NCBI RefSeq assembly: GCF_001908275.1
Contig: NZ_CP018620.1
Coordinates: 1,488,001 to 1,552,000, forward strand
Reading direction: 5' to 3'
DNA length: 64,000 nucleotides
Source: Paenibacillus xylanexedens
GTDB taxonomy: Bacteria; Bacillota; Bacilli; Paenibacillales; Paenibacillaceae
Notes under the pieces: model-generated
Seen by the model: only the letters and a program-made list of their open reading frames with translations
What the model was told of the DNA's origin: nothing
Databases searched by the model: none
Program-made: the position numbers and the translations under genes
Shown: positions 1 through 8,708 of the stretch, one piece after another
Position numbering within the stretch: position 1 is the stretch's first letter
How the letters are laid out: every line of letters begins with the position of its first letter

Positions 1-90
1 CCACCATCCAATGGAATGGGATTAGCTACCCCTAAGGAGATTGCAAACGCAACGACAGACAGCAATGGTCGATTTGATATACGTATCTAA
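1..90 (+). CDS. C-terminal end of an unidentified protein (partial)
   Basis: Frame 1 is open from the first base to a TAA at 88-90, giving 29 residues. The tail contains TTDSNGRFDIRI, which resembles the last strand of a carboxypeptidase-regulatory or Ig-like beta domain. That likeness is weak. The rest of the gene lies outside the window, and a good terminator follows directly, so this is the end of a transcription unit. Confidence 0.5.
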   Translation, partial: PPSNGMGLATPKEIANATTDSNGRFDIRI

Positions 91-115
91 TTCCATCTAA
101 ATTTAGGATAAAACA

Positions 116-158
116 AAAGCCCTGACCCGATCTATATTGATCGTGCAGGGCTTTATTA
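116..158 (+). terminator. Rho-independent terminator
   Basis: Inverted repeat AGCCCTG (118-124) / CAGGGCT (146-152) followed by TTATT, just after the partial upstream gene. It could also serve the convergent MATE gene. Confidence 0.75.
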
Positions 159-247
159 ATTTGTTTATTAGATTATTTATGAGGTCTACCTACATTTTAT
201 CTACGTTCCATTGATCTTCTATCTGTTGCTGTTACTACCTGTTAACG

Positions 248-1603
248 TTATTCTGACTGTAACGCGTTAATTCGATCCGTAAGGGATCGTTTTCTATAGT
301 ACAGGGCTATGGTTGCGAGAACCAGCATTTCGGACAGCGGTACGGCAAGCCACACACCCGTGACACCAAAGAATGAAGGCAGGACTGCAATCAACGCAAT
401 CATGATGATCATTTCACGCGCAGCTGTGATCCAGATGGCCATTTTGGCATTACCTACAGATTGGAAATAGGTGCTCATGACAAAGTTAACACCCATAAAC
501 ACATAGGCAAATGTAAATATACGTAATCCATAAACGGCATTATCCGTTACGCCACTACTGAAGTTTCCAAAAATTTGTACGAAATAAGGTGCACCGATCT
601 GAACAACAACCAGTAACAATAGACCGCATGCCAGAGCTGTTATAGTGGCTAACCGTATCGTTTGTTGTACCCGTTTAATCTGATTGGCACCGTGATAATA
701 GCTGATCAGAGGCTGGGCAGCGGATGCCAGACCCAGGAAAGCCAACAATACAACACCATGAATATAGTTCAATACGGTAAAGGATGCTACGCCATCCGTG
801 CCCGCAATGCGGTCCATCGAGATGTTATGGGAGACAGAGAAGACCGACATGCCTAGTTCAGCCAGAAAGCTGGGGAAACCAATGAGTAGAAGGGATGCCA
901 ACAGTTTGTTGTTCCATTTGAACCGGGTGAACGTGAGATTATTTGTTTTTTTGAAAAAGTGAGTGAACAGGACAAGTAGCGCAAGAGACGCCGATACAAT
1001 TGTACCGAGGGCCACACCGCGTACACCCCATTCGAGTACATACAATGTTATATAATTGATAATGATATTGGCTACAGCAAACGTAATCTGAGCGTACATG
1101 GACGTGTTGGGATTCCCATCGTTTCGTACAAAGACAGAGAGTGCATTCTCAATGGTGAAAACAAACCCGAACAATAACATGATATTCATATAGTCCGAAG
1201 CAAACGGGAAGGTCTCGGCGTTCGCACCGAGGGAGTATACCAGTTTGTCTTTGAATGTAAATGCAACATATCCAATGGCTACCGTAACTAACATAATGAG
1301 CATAATGGATTTGGTGAAAATTTGTTTGGCTGAAGTGATATCTTTTCTACCCATAGCGTTGGAGTACAACGTTGCCCCGCCCATACCAATCCACAGCGAC
1401 ATGGCAACAAAGAGCGTGTAGACAGGTGAGGCAATGCCGATTCCGGCCATCGCGGTAGAACCCAGTTTGTGTCCAACCATAATGCCGTCGATAATAAAAT
1501 TAAAAGCAACTACCAGCATCCCTAATACAGAAGGCACGAGGTAGCTTATAAAAGCTTTACCTACTGATTGCCCTTCCAATGGATGCGTCCAATTCGTATT
1601 CAT
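248..1603 (-). CDS. MATE family efflux transporter
   Basis: This 451-residue polytopic membrane protein has the two-bundle layout of MATE exporters (about 12 hydrophobic segments). Family-typical stretches include an N-terminal SYLVPSVLGMLVVAFNFIIDGIMVG-type opening helix with the IIDGIMVGHKLG turn, and the VFVRNDGNPNTSMYAQI segment of the mid-region. The family exports cationic drugs or metabolites using Na+ or H+ gradients; the substrate here is unknown. The ATG at 1603 has a GGAGG ribosome site 4-5 bases upstream. It is transcribed alone, away from the methyltransferase, and its upstream region carries two TetR-type operator palindromes, suggesting ligand-induced expression. Confidence 0.88.
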   Translation of the reverse strand: MNTNWTHPLEGQSVGKAFISYLVPSVLGMLVVAFNFIIDGIMVGHKLGSTAMAGIGIASPVYTLFVAMSLWIGMGGATLYSNAMGRKDITSAKQIFTKSIMLIMLVTVAIGYVAFTFKDKLVYSLGANAETFPFASDYMNIMLLFGFVFTIENALSVFVRNDGNPNTSMYAQITFAVANIIINYITLYVLEWGVRGVALGTIVSASLALLVLFTHFFKKTNNLTFTRFKWNNKLLASLLLIGFPSFLAELGMSVFSVSHNISMDRIAGTDGVASFTVLNYIHGVVLLAFLGLASAAQPLISYYHGANQIKRVQQTIRLATITALACGLLLLVVVQIGAPYFVQIFGNFSSGVTDNAVYGLRIFTFAYVFMGVNFVMSTYFQSVGNAKMAIWITAAREMIIMIALIAVLPSFFGVTGVWLAVPLSEMLVLATIALYYRKRSLTDRINALQSE

Positions 1604-1624
1604 AATGACCTCCGTTAGTAAACT

Positions 1625-1664
1625 GAATGTTCATTCTGTGTTCAATAATACTGAACGTTCGTTC
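1625..1664. promoter_or_regulatory. Tandem TetR-type operator palindromes upstream of MATE gene
   Basis: Two palindromes of the same design, GAATG-TT-CATTC (1625-1636) and GAACG-TT-CGTTC (1653-1664), lie 28 bp apart in the 160-bp divergent intergenic region. Arms of this GAAYG/CRTTC form are typical of TetR family sites. No tetR gene is next to them in this window. Confidence 0.55.
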
Positions 1665-1765
1665 TGTATGATAACACGCCATGAATTCGCTTGGCAACTT
1701 TTACGTTTCAATATCGTTTAAGTGTTAGAGTAGGTGGATATTCATAAGGCGGGAGGAATCGCTTG

Positions 1766-2500
1766 ATGAAACAAAATAAATACGATGAAGCTGAGTTTTT
1801 CGACAACTACAGTAAGATGGCTCGTTCCATTCAAGGGCTGGATGCAGCGGGGGAGTGGCATGAACTGCAGACTCTTTTGCCTGATTTGAAGGACAAGCGT
1901 GTGCTGGATTTGGGATGTGGTTTTGGTTGGCACTGCCGGTATGCGCGAGAGCAACAAGCGAGTTCAGTGATCGGTGTGGATCTGTCTGAAAATATGCTTC
2001 AGCGTGCTCGTGAAATGACGGACGATCCACAGATCCAGTACAAGCAGCTGGCGATTGAAGATATTGATTTTGCACCGGGACAATTCGACGTTGTGATTAG
2101 TTCACTTGCTTTGCATTATATTGAACGGTTAGACACGGTGTATGCTAAGATCAATGATTGTCTCGCAGAAGGGGGCACATTTGTACTATCTTCCGAACAT
2201 CCTATCTTCACCGCTCGCGCTGCGCAGGATTGGCATTATGGACCCGAAGGTGAGATCCTACACTGGCCCGTGGATGATTATCACGATGAAGGGAAGCGTG
2301 TGGCGAACTTTCTGAATCAGGATGTGGTTAAATATCATCGCACACTGGCAACACATATGAATGAACTCATAAAGGCAGGGTTTGCTATTCAACAGTTAGC
2401 TGAATCCAAGCCATCACCAGAGATGATCGAACAGGTTCCAGGCATGAGAGACGAGAATCGGAGACCGATGTTTCTGATGATTGCTGCGGTGAAAGTATAA
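1766..2500 (+). CDS. Class I SAM-dependent methyltransferase
   Basis: A 244-residue methyltransferase. Motif I is VLDLGCGFGWHCRYA near residues 46-60, followed by the acidic VIGVDLS strand and the post-motif region PGQFDVVISSLALHYI, which together form the SAM-binding Rossmann fold of the Methyltransf_11/25 type. The substrate cannot be deduced. ATG at 1766 is preferred over the TTG at 1763 because GGGAGG (1751-1756) then sits 9 bases upstream. It is divergent from the MATE gene and ends before a strong terminator. Confidence 0.85.
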   Translation: MKQNKYDEAEFFDNYSKMARSIQGLDAAGEWHELQTLLPDLKDKRVLDLGCGFGWHCRYAREQQASSVIGVDLSENMLQRAREMTDDPQIQYKQLAIEDIDFAPGQFDVVISSLALHYIERLDTVYAKINDCLAEGGTFVLSSEHPIFTARAAQDWHYGPEGEILHWPVDDYHDEGKRVANFLNQDVVKYHRTLATHMNELIKAGFAIQQLAESKPSPEMIEQVPGMRDENRRPMFLMIAAVKV

Positions 2501-2523
2501 CGATGAAAATGGTACGTTAGATC

Positions 2524-2577
2524 AGAGGGCAGAAAGAGACTGTGGAAGTGGAGCGTTCGCCTAAAAGATTTCTGTTA
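2524..2577 (+). repeat. Degenerate remnant of the 150-bp structured repeat
   Basis: AGAGGGCAGAAAG followed by GGAGCGTTCGCCT matches in order the left half of the 150-bp elements at 20301 and 31323 (AGAGGACAGAAAG, then GAAGCGTTCGCCT). The terminal TTTACAC and the inner stem are missing, so this is at best a decayed half copy. Confidence 0.4.
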
Positions 2578-2608
2578 GAGATTACTAACTAAGTAAACTT
2601 GAAGGGAT

Positions 2609-2644
2609 CAGCGTGTTCAGCGATGATGAACATGCTGTTTTTTT
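2609..2644 (+). terminator. Rho-independent terminator
   Basis: CAGCGTGTTCA (2609-2619) pairs with TGAACATGCTG (2627-2637) and is followed by a run of T. It closes the methyltransferase transcript. Confidence 0.8.
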
Positions 2645-2730
2645 ATTTTGCTACATTAATAAGAAATAATGTCCAAAACAGGGAACCAAATCACATTAGA
2701 CTCAGTCATATTAAGTGAGGTGAACAACAG

Positions 2731-3309
2731 TTGGATGATCAATTACTGGCACAGGCTCAGACCATAGACAATTACACACTTAGCAGCATAATGGATCACT
2801 ACGGAAATGACGTGTGGAATTACGCTTATTTTCTGACCAAAAGTGCCGAACAGGCAGATGAATTGTCACAGGAGGTATTTATTCGGGCGTATTCGGGGAT
2901 CGCTCATTATCGTGGAGATTGCTCACTGAAAACATGGCTGTTGACGATTACTAGGAACACCACTTTTACATATCGAAAATCCAGATTTTTTCGTAGCAGT
3001 CTGTGGGGAGAGACGTTACCCATTGAGACAGAGCGTGGGGGTTCGAGCCAAAGAGTCATGATTGCAGAGCACTCTGCACATCCTTCGGGCGAGATGGAAG
3101 TGATGAGTAAGGAGCATATCCATGAAATCTGGGATATTGTTCTGGCGTTGCCAAAGAAGTTCCGGGAGATTCTTTTGCTGAATCTGAAGTATGAGCTTAC
3201 GACGAGTGAGATTGCTGAGATGTTGAAAATCAGCTCAGGCACAGTTAAATCCAGACTTTCCCGAGGTAAGGATAAGGTACGGAAACAATGGGAGGAGCGA
3301 AGCAAATGA
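2731..3309 (+). CDS. ECF-type RNA polymerase sigma factor
   Basis: A 192-residue sigma-70 family protein with only regions 2 and 4, so an extracytoplasmic function (group 4) factor. Region 2 is visible as ADELSQEVFIRAYSGIAHYRGD then LKTWLLTITRNTT (about residues 43-72). Region 4 is LPKKFREILLLNLKYELTTSEIAEMLKISSGTVKSRLSRGKDKVRKQW (about 140-187), split here by family logic into the helix-turn-helix SEIAEMLKISSGTVKSRL. The start is TTG at 2731, supported by GTGAGGTGA at 2715-2723 and by the absence of a nearby ATG. It overlaps the next gene by 4 bp, the usual sign of a sigma/anti-sigma pair. Confidence 0.88.
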   Translation: MDDQLLAQAQTIDNYTLSSIMDHYGNDVWNYAYFLTKSAEQADELSQEVFIRAYSGIAHYRGDCSLKTWLLTITRNTTFTYRKSRFFRSSLWGETLPIETERGGSSQRVMIAEHSAHPSGEMEVMSKEHIHEIWDIVLALPKKFREILLLNLKYELTTSEIAEMLKISSGTVKSRLSRGKDKVRKQWEERSK

Positions 3310-4592
3310 GACACAAGGATGAGCAATGGGAGAAGGAAATCCGGAAGGGACCGTTTGCTTTGTCTCCTTTTACAGAGGATCACAAGCGAAAGGTGCTTCA
3401 ACAGGTGGAGTGGATGAAGAAGTCGGAAGAGGAAAGCAAGGGAGATAGGTTAGAGGACAGTTCCAGGTCATCCAGGCCGTTTAGACCGCAAGTAGGTAAC
3501 GTGTCACACAAGCGTCGCCCTAGAAGAGGGCCTCTTGTTGCCGGTATGGGTGCGTTGGTTATTGCTGCTGGATTGTTCCTATGGATCTGGGATGATGGAC
3601 AGCTGGTGAAACCCGTGATCGAGCAGGTCTATCCGACAGCAGCGTTACAGTTATCCGATGGTTTGAACACAAATCTGCTAACCGACAAAATGAAAAGAAA
3701 TGTTGCGACTACGATGCGAGATGATCTGGGTAAACAGCTGAAGATTAAGAAAGTGGAAGACTTGCCTGTGTCCGGCAGAGTATATGTAGAGGCTGGAAAT
3801 GAAAGCGAGAAGGAGTATGCACAGATATGGCTCGATGCGACAACAGGAAATCTGCGTGAAGTACAGATGAGACGAGAGATGCAGCCAAGCGAGCTGGAGC
3901 ACCGTTATCTGCGTCAAGTTCCGTCGCTTTTGCAAAGTATAGGCAGCACTCCAACGCTTAAACCTGCATCAGTCCAACGTTTTGTGAGTATGAAGCAAGG
4001 GGAATTGGAGCCAATATCGCATACGACATTAGCGTTAGAGAATGAGACTGGCGATGGTTATGGGGAGATTGTATGGCAGCAGGACAAGGCTGTCTCGATC
4101 ACAGGCGACCTTAGACCTGATCATGTATCCCAGGCAGCACTGGCGGATGCCAGAAAAGCGATTGAGGCATTGTCTGGTAAAGCCAATCTTGATCTGGTAA
4201 GAGTAAGCCGAAGCAAAGATGATGAACTCGGCAAGGATACAGTCTTTTTTTCCTTTAAAGATAACTACTTTGTCCAGATAACCGAAGGAAAAGCGGGCTT
4301 GGGTTATACCGTTGGGGATGCTAATCATTATGAGCAACAAGAAATAGGCAACATCGAAGAGATGGAGGCTTATCATGAAAAATTATATAATATAGATGAG
4401 TCTCTTCTTAGAGAAAAAGTGGGGCCAATAGTTAAGAAGATATTTAACATTGATTTTGACGCCTATAAACTTCATAGAAATGCCGAGCAATTGGGAGTCG
4501 TCACATTTGAACTGGAGTCGAGCACGGATGTTTTTCAGGTTGAATACAGGGAAGATGGACGGATCAAGATGATCACCAGAGGCGAGTTATAG
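3306..4592 (+). CDS. Membrane-anchored anti-sigma-like protein
   Basis: A 428-residue protein with a charged cytoplasmic N-terminus (about 1-74), one membrane segment (about 75-95, GPLVAGMGALVIAAGLFLWIW) and a large extracellular part. The start codon overlaps the sigma factor stop (ATGA at 3306-3309), with GGGAGGAG upstream. The position right behind an ECF sigma gene and the single-pass layout point to a regulator of that sigma factor. The N-terminus lacks an obvious HxxxCxxC zinc-binding anti-sigma motif, so the assignment rests on context. The outer domain has no repeats or known fold that I recognise. Confidence 0.6.
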   Translation: MRHKDEQWEKEIRKGPFALSPFTEDHKRKVLQQVEWMKKSEEESKGDRLEDSSRSSRPFRPQVGNVSHKRRPRRGPLVAGMGALVIAAGLFLWIWDDGQLVKPVIEQVYPTAALQLSDGLNTNLLTDKMKRNVATTMRDDLGKQLKIKKVEDLPVSGRVYVEAGNESEKEYAQIWLDATTGNLREVQMRREMQPSELEHRYLRQVPSLLQSIGSTPTLKPASVQRFVSMKQGELEPISHTTLALENETGDGYGEIVWQQDKAVSITGDLRPDHVSQAALADARKAIEALSGKANLDLVRVSRSKDDELGKDTVFFSFKDNYFVQITEGKAGLGYTVGDANHYEQQEIGNIEEMEAYHEKLYNIDESLLREKVGPIVKKIFNIDFDAYKLHRNAEQLGVVTFELESSTDVFQVEYREDGRIKMITRGEL

Positions 4593-4650
4593 GGCTGATC
4601 TTATATGTTACAATTTACTTCATAGATGGAATGAGTATAAGGAGATAACG

Positions 4651-5109
4651 ATGAAATATTTGGTGAGTTCATGTCTGGCAGGGGTAGCTTGCCGTTACAA
4701 TGGAACAGCGAGTCTGGATGAGAAGATTCAGCAGCTGGTGGAGCAGGAGCAGGCTAAGATGGTATGTCCGGAGCTGCTTGGCGGATTCTCCACTCCACGG
4801 GAATCGGCTGAAATTATCGGTGGCACGGGCAAGGACGTACTGGCAGGCACAGCAAAAGTGATCGAGAAAAGTGGCAAGGACGTCACAGAGCTGTATATCA
4901 AGGGAGCCTATCAGACGCTCGAATGGGCGCGAGAATTGAATGTATCGTGTGTGGTACTGAAGGAGTTTAGTCCGTCCTGTGGTACACAGATGATCTATGA
5001 TGGGAATTTTGCCAATCACAAGGTAACTGGAGAAGGTGTCACCTCAGCATTGCTGAGACAAGAAGGATATACCGTCATTTCTGAAAATGAGTGGATGGAG
5101 CAACTATAG
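4651..5109 (+). CDS. DUF523 / TudS-type iron-sulfur protein
   Basis: A 152-residue DUF523 protein. The family opening SSCLAGVACRYNG is followed by MVCPELLGGFSTPRESAEI and KEFSPSCGT. Cys8, Cys39 and Cys110 occupy the three positions that, in the thiouracil desulfurase TudS, hold a [4Fe-4S] cluster used to remove sulfur from thiolated uracil. Cys14 and Cys100 are additional. The length is normal for the stand-alone domain. AAGGAG lies 8 bases before the ATG. The in vivo substrate is not known; thiobase detoxification is inferred from the family. Confidence 0.8.
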   Translation: MKYLVSSCLAGVACRYNGTASLDEKIQQLVEQEQAKMVCPELLGGFSTPRESAEIIGGTGKDVLAGTAKVIEKSGKDVTELYIKGAYQTLEWARELNVSCVVLKEFSPSCGTQMIYDGNFANHKVTGEGVTSALLRQEGYTVISENEWMEQL

Positions 5110-5135
5110 GTCGCACAGATATCGTTTCATATTCA

Positions 5136-5176
5136 CAGAAAAGCCGCTGGATTATATCCTGGCGGCTTTTCTGTTG
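5136..5176 (+). terminator. Rho-independent terminator
   Basis: AGAAAAGCCGC / GCGGCTTTTCT stem with short loop directly after the DUF523 gene. Confidence 0.8.
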
Positions 5177-5227
5177 TCTCCCATTACTTTTCTCATTAAA
5201 TGAATAAAGTCGATTTTCCTGAAATGC

Positions 5228-5255
5228 TAACAAACAATATGGATACATACGATAT
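5228..5255 (+). promoter_or_regulatory. Possible sigma-D-type promoter for the chemoreceptor
   Basis: TAAC (5228-5231), a 16-base spacer, then TACGATAT (5248-5255) resembles the motility sigma factor consensus TAAA-N15-GCCGATAT, with one and two mismatches. Chemoreceptor genes are commonly under this sigma factor in Bacilli. It lies 50 bp before the start codon. Confidence 0.35.
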
Positions 5256-5304
5256 AGATATAAGATATATAAGGCTATCTACTATTTAAAGTGGGGGAAT
5301 AATC

Positions 5305-7050
5305 ATGTCAATTCAGTCTAAGCCAAAATATAAGAAAGGAAATAAACTCAAAAATATGAAATTAACAACAACGATGATCATCATGACTGTGATTAGTCTA
5401 ATCGGCTTGTTTACTGTTTTTCTGATTGGGATTTTCGGAATGAACGAAGCAAAAACGGGACAAGGTATCCTCTACAATGACCGCTTCCAGCATCAAACCA
5501 ATGTTCTTGAATTGAAAAGTAATTTCTATAATATGCGTGCCAATTATACAAAGGTTCTTGATAATGCAGAGTATACCGACAAACAGTACGATCAGGTTCA
5601 GAAAGGTAAGAAGAGTATCACGGATGGTTTGAATGAATTTTCAGCAAGAACATTGGATACCAAAGAAAAAGAGATATTTGCAGATTTGGCAGCAAAGATG
5701 GATACATATTATCAGGATATTGAGCAAATCATGGATACCAAAAAGATGTCGGGCACCTACGATAGTGATGAGAGAGGAAGAATTAACAAAAGCAGTACAG
5801 CGATTGTGGAGACGATCACCCTTTTGAGTGCGCATAACGAAGAAGAGTCAGCCAAGCTCTATGCGGATACACAGGAAGTGATTCAGCAGCGAGCATTGGT
5901 GCTCGGTTCGGTTCTTTTGTTTTCACTTGCAGCACTCATTCTTATTTCATTTGTAGTGATTCGCAGTATACGTCAACGAATGAAAGCTATCACCCGTTAT
6001 TGTGAAGAAATAACACAAGGCAACTTAACGGCATCCTTAGATCCGCATCTAACACAGGGAAATAATGAGATAAGTGTCATCGCACGAGCTATTCGTACAA
6101 TGACCGATTCCACAACAAATGTCATTCGTGGTGTAGTTCAGGAATCTCATCATATCAACCAGGTTAGCGATCTTACCAACCAGAACATGGCTGGTCTGAA
6201 TGAACGAATTCGTGAAGTATCAGCTACAGTTGAAGAGCTCTCTGCTGCAATGGAAGAGGCTTCAGCCCATACGGAAAATATGAATCATTCGGCTAAAGAG
6301 ATGCAACAGGGAGCTGAATATATATCGGAACAGACATCTAAACAAGCAGAGTCCGCCTATGTGACCAGCACGAAGGCTGAAAAGTTGAAGCAGGAAGCCC
6401 GCGAATCGAGCCGAGCAGCCATAGACATGTACGATCATACGAGTAAGAAGATGTCAGAAGCGCTGGAACGTGCAACTGCTGTAGATCAGATTGGTATATT
6501 ATCTCAATCTATTTTGGATGTTACAGCGCAGACTAATCTGCTTGCACTCAATGCATCCATTGAAGCTGCAAGGGCTGGAGAAGCAGGCAGGGGTTTTGCG
6601 GTTGTAGCAAGCGAGATTCGAAAGTTGGCTGATGATTCCAGACAGGCTGCCGATCAAATTCAGCAGGTCACGGAAGAAGTTATGCAGTCTGTAACCAATC
6701 TGTCCTCGAATGCCAAAGAATTGCTATCCTTTATGTTCAATCAGGTTGGCAAAGATTATAAATTATTGGAGGATACAGCTGAACAGTATTATGTCGATTC
6801 CCTTGATCATGCCAATGCCGTTAAAGATCTCAATGCAACCTCACAACAAGTGACTGCAAATATCAAAATACTAGTGGGCTCCATTCACGAGATTGCATCA
6901 GCAAGTGAACAATCAGCCGCATCCAGTCAGGAAATCGCAGGACACATGGTCGCTTCTGCTACGCAATCTGTGGAAGTAGTTAAACAATCTGATCAAGTGA
7001 AGGATAGTGTATTAAATCTGAATAAGCTGGTTGAAGATTTCAAGATTTAA
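5305..7050 (+). CDS. Methyl-accepting chemotaxis protein
   Basis: A 581-residue transmembrane chemoreceptor. It has a short basic N-terminus, a first membrane helix at about 20-45, a periplasm-facing four-helix-bundle sensor region (about 46-195) and a second membrane helix at about 197-220. A HAMP linker follows, then a long coiled-coil signalling domain with the hairpin tip [20 protein letters not shown] and the [15 protein letters not shown] stretch (about 408-445). It would signal through CheW/CheA; the ligand is unknown. GTGGGGG precedes the ATG. The gene is monocistronic, between two hairpins. Confidence 0.92.
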   Translation: MSIQSKPKYKKGNKLKNMKLTTTMIIMTVISLIGLFTVFLIGIFGMNEAKTGQGILYNDRFQHQTNVLELKSNFYNMRANYTKVLDNAEYTDKQYDQVQKGKKSITDGLNEFSARTLDTKEKEIFADLAAKMDTYYQDIEQIMDTKKMSGTYDSDERGRINKSSTAIVETITLLSAHNEEESAKLYADTQEVIQQRALVLGSVLLFSLAALILISFVVIRSIRQRMKAITRYCEEITQGNLTASLDPHLTQGNNEISVIARAIRTMTDSTTNVIRGVVQESHHINQVSDLTNQNMAGLNERIREVSATVEELSAAMEEASAHTENMNHSAKEMQQGAEYISEQTSKQAESAYVTSTKAEKLKQEARESSRAAIDMYDHTSKKMSEALERATAVDQIGILSQSILDVTAQTNLLALNASIEAARAGEAGRGFAVVASEIRKLADDSRQAADQIQQVTEEVMQSVTNLSSNAKELLSFMFNQVGKDYKLLEDTAEQYYVDSLDHANAVKDLNATSQQVTANIKILVGSIHEIASASEQSAASSQEIAGHMVASATQSVEVVKQSDQVKDSVLNLNKLVEDFKI

Positions 7051-7067
7051 AAGAAAAGAGTTATAGA

Positions 7068-7103
7068 TAATCCACTGGGCCATGTAAGTGCCCAGTGGAT
7101 TAT
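7068..7103 (+). terminator. Hairpin after chemoreceptor gene, likely terminator
   Basis: AATCCACTGGGC (7069-7080) pairs perfectly with GCCCAGTGGATT (7090-7101). The T-tract is poor (ATTGCTGTCTTTC), so termination efficiency is uncertain. Confidence 0.55.
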
Positions 7104-7259
7104 TGCTGTCTTTCATCCAATACTTACTTTTATAAACCAAGAAACAATAATGTGCGTACTTTTAATTTATACACATAGGACCTAAAATACTACTTGAGAT
7201 GAAACCACTTTAACATTATTGTTCAACATAAAAAATATATAAAAAGGACGTGGAGCTCC

Positions 7260-7937
7260 ATGGAAGTTACAGCAAAGTCTAAGACAAAGGAAGACATCTT
7301 AAAGGCATATCATTTCCGGCATGCAACAAAGATATTTGATGATACCCGCAAAATCTCGGATGAGGATTTCCAATTTATATTGGAAACAGGCAGATTATCT
7401 CCAAGTTCCATTGGTCTTGAACCGTGGAAGTTTCTGATTGTACAAAATCCAAACCTGCGTAAGCGTCTGTCCGAAGTCTCTTCCGGCGCTCAAAAGCAAT
7501 TGGCTACAGCAAGCCATTTTGTTGTTATTTTGGCCCGGTCCGACGCCAGTTATAATTCTCCCTATGCGGAGTACATGCTGAAGGAAACAAAGGGAATGCC
7601 AGATAACGTATTTGAGCTAACAAGTGAGGCTTATGGAAAGTTTCAAAATAACCAGAAGATTCTGGATAATCCACGATCATTATTCGACTGGGCATCTAAA
7701 CAAACTTATATTGCACTCGGCAACATGATGACGGCGGCAGCTCAGATCGAGATTGATTCTTGTCCAATCGAAGGTTTCAGCCGCGAGGGCGTCCACCGTA
7801 TTATGGAAGAAGAGGGCTTGCTGGAAAATGGCGCATGGGGCGTCTCTATGATGGTAGCCTTCGGTTATCGGGCAGAGGAGCCCCAGCGTGAGAAGTCCCG
7901 ACAATCCGTTGAGAAAATCACGCAATGGATTAACTGA
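7260..7937 (+). CDS. Nitroreductase family FMN oxidoreductase
   Basis: A 225-residue nitroreductase-fold protein. Visible family features are the N-terminal FRHATKIFDD (an RR/RH-type FMN phosphate contact), LETGRLSPSSIGLEPWKFLIVQN, and the C-terminal MVAFGYRAEEP. Members reduce nitro-compounds, quinones or flavins with NAD(P)H, using FMN and acting as dimers. GGAG lies 6 bases before the ATG. The neighbours (a MarR regulator and a flavodoxin-fold reductase) suggest a quinone or electrophile stress role, which is inference. Confidence 0.85.
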   Translation: MEVTAKSKTKEDILKAYHFRHATKIFDDTRKISDEDFQFILETGRLSPSSIGLEPWKFLIVQNPNLRKRLSEVSSGAQKQLATASHFVVILARSDASYNSPYAEYMLKETKGMPDNVFELTSEAYGKFQNNQKILDNPRSLFDWASKQTYIALGNMMTAAAQIEIDSCPIEGFSREGVHRIMEEEGLLENGAWGVSMMVAFGYRAEEPQREKSRQSVEKITQWIN

Positions 7938-8015
7938 ATTCAGCATGAATCCAACATGAATTCAAAAACGATTAGCTAAGATCTAACATTATAGATCAGG
8001 CTTAAAGTAGAATCG

Positions 8016-8072
8016 AAACAGCCCGATATTTTCCACATGTTAGCAGGATGGAAAGGGCTGTTTTTCTTTTTT
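8016..8072 (+). terminator. Rho-independent terminator
   Basis: AACAGCCC (8017-8024) pairs with GGGCTGTT (8055-8062) followed by TTTCTTTTTT. The loop is long and it precedes the marR promoter by a few bases. Confidence 0.7.
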
Positions 8073-8084
8073 ATAAAAAAGAAC

Positions 8085-8113
8085 TTGAAAATACATAGAT
8101 ATCTATGTATAAT
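8085..8113 (+). promoter_or_regulatory. marR promoter with operator palindrome in the spacer
   Basis: TTGAAA (8085-8090), 17-base spacer, TATAAT (8108-8113). The perfect 20-bp palindrome ATACATAGATATCTATGTAT (8091-8110) fills the spacer and enters the -10 box, so a bound repressor would block polymerase. The predicted transcription start falls on or next to the ATG at 8120. Confidence 0.8.
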
Positions 8114-8119
8114 GGGGTC

Positions 8120-8542
8120 ATGCCTAAATATAACGCAATTGCACTGATTGCAAGAATCAGAGACCATGTCAATAAACGGATTGTACACGAATTGGAACAG
8201 CATGAGGTAACAGGGATTGTACCTTCTCATGGAGATGTATTAATGTTCTTGTACCGGGAAGAGACGTTGTCGATCAAGATGTTGGCTGAACGTATTCAAC
8301 GCACGCAACCAACGGTAACGGTACTGGTCAACAAGCTAGAGAAGCTTGGCTATGTTGAACGTAGCAAGAGTGCCGAAGATAGCCGAGTGACGATGATTCG
8401 CCTAACCGAACAGGGGAAGCGACTCGAACCGATCTTTCATCAGGTATCAGAGCAGATTAATGACATCATCTATAGTGGCTTGTCCGATGAACAGTCGGAG
8501 CAATTGGAGAGCTTGTTATCCATTATTGTCCGAAAGTTATAA
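8120..8542 (+). CDS. MarR family transcriptional regulator
   Basis: A 140-residue winged-helix regulator with the MarR core: LAERIQRTQPTVTVLVNKLEKLGYVER (recognition helix, about 60-87), then DSRVTMIRLTEQGKRL (wing, about 92-107). The start is ATG 8120. The in-frame ATG at 8105 is rejected because it lies upstream of the end of the -10 box and could not be transcribed. With TATAAT ending at 8113, the mRNA should begin at about 8119-8121, so translation is probably leaderless. The same palindrome occurs here and before the next gene, so it likely represses itself and that reductase. Confidence 0.87.
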   Translation: MPKYNAIALIARIRDHVNKRIVHELEQHEVTGIVPSHGDVLMFLYREETLSIKMLAERIQRTQPTVTVLVNKLEKLGYVERSKSAEDSRVTMIRLTEQGKRLEPIFHQVSEQINDIIYSGLSDEQSEQLESLLSIIVRKL

Positions 8543-8610
8543 TGAATGAACTCTTCTGTCTGCAACCCTTCCAGATTTGACTGGGATGGAGGCAGAGGAG
8601 CCCAAATATT

Positions 8611-8644
8611 TTTTACCCACATACATAGATATCTATGTATGTGG
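8611..8644 (+). promoter_or_regulatory. Second copy of the MarR palindrome before the oxidoreductase gene
   Basis: The 20-bp palindrome of the marR promoter recurs identically at 8621-8640. Here the symmetry extends with CCAC (8617-8620) and GTGG (8641-8644) to 28 bp. TTTTAC (8611-8616) and TATGTA (8634-8639), spaced 17 bases, are plausible promoter boxes overlapped by it. Confidence 0.75.
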
Positions 8645-8708
8645 AAGCGTATCAATGTAACCTCATTTTCCCAACCTAACTCAAACCAAACCTGGAGGGA
8701 TTCACACT

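Noticed and set aside
8105..8119. Upstream ATG of marR at 8105
   Set aside because: It lies before the end of the TATAAT box, so it would not be in the mRNA.
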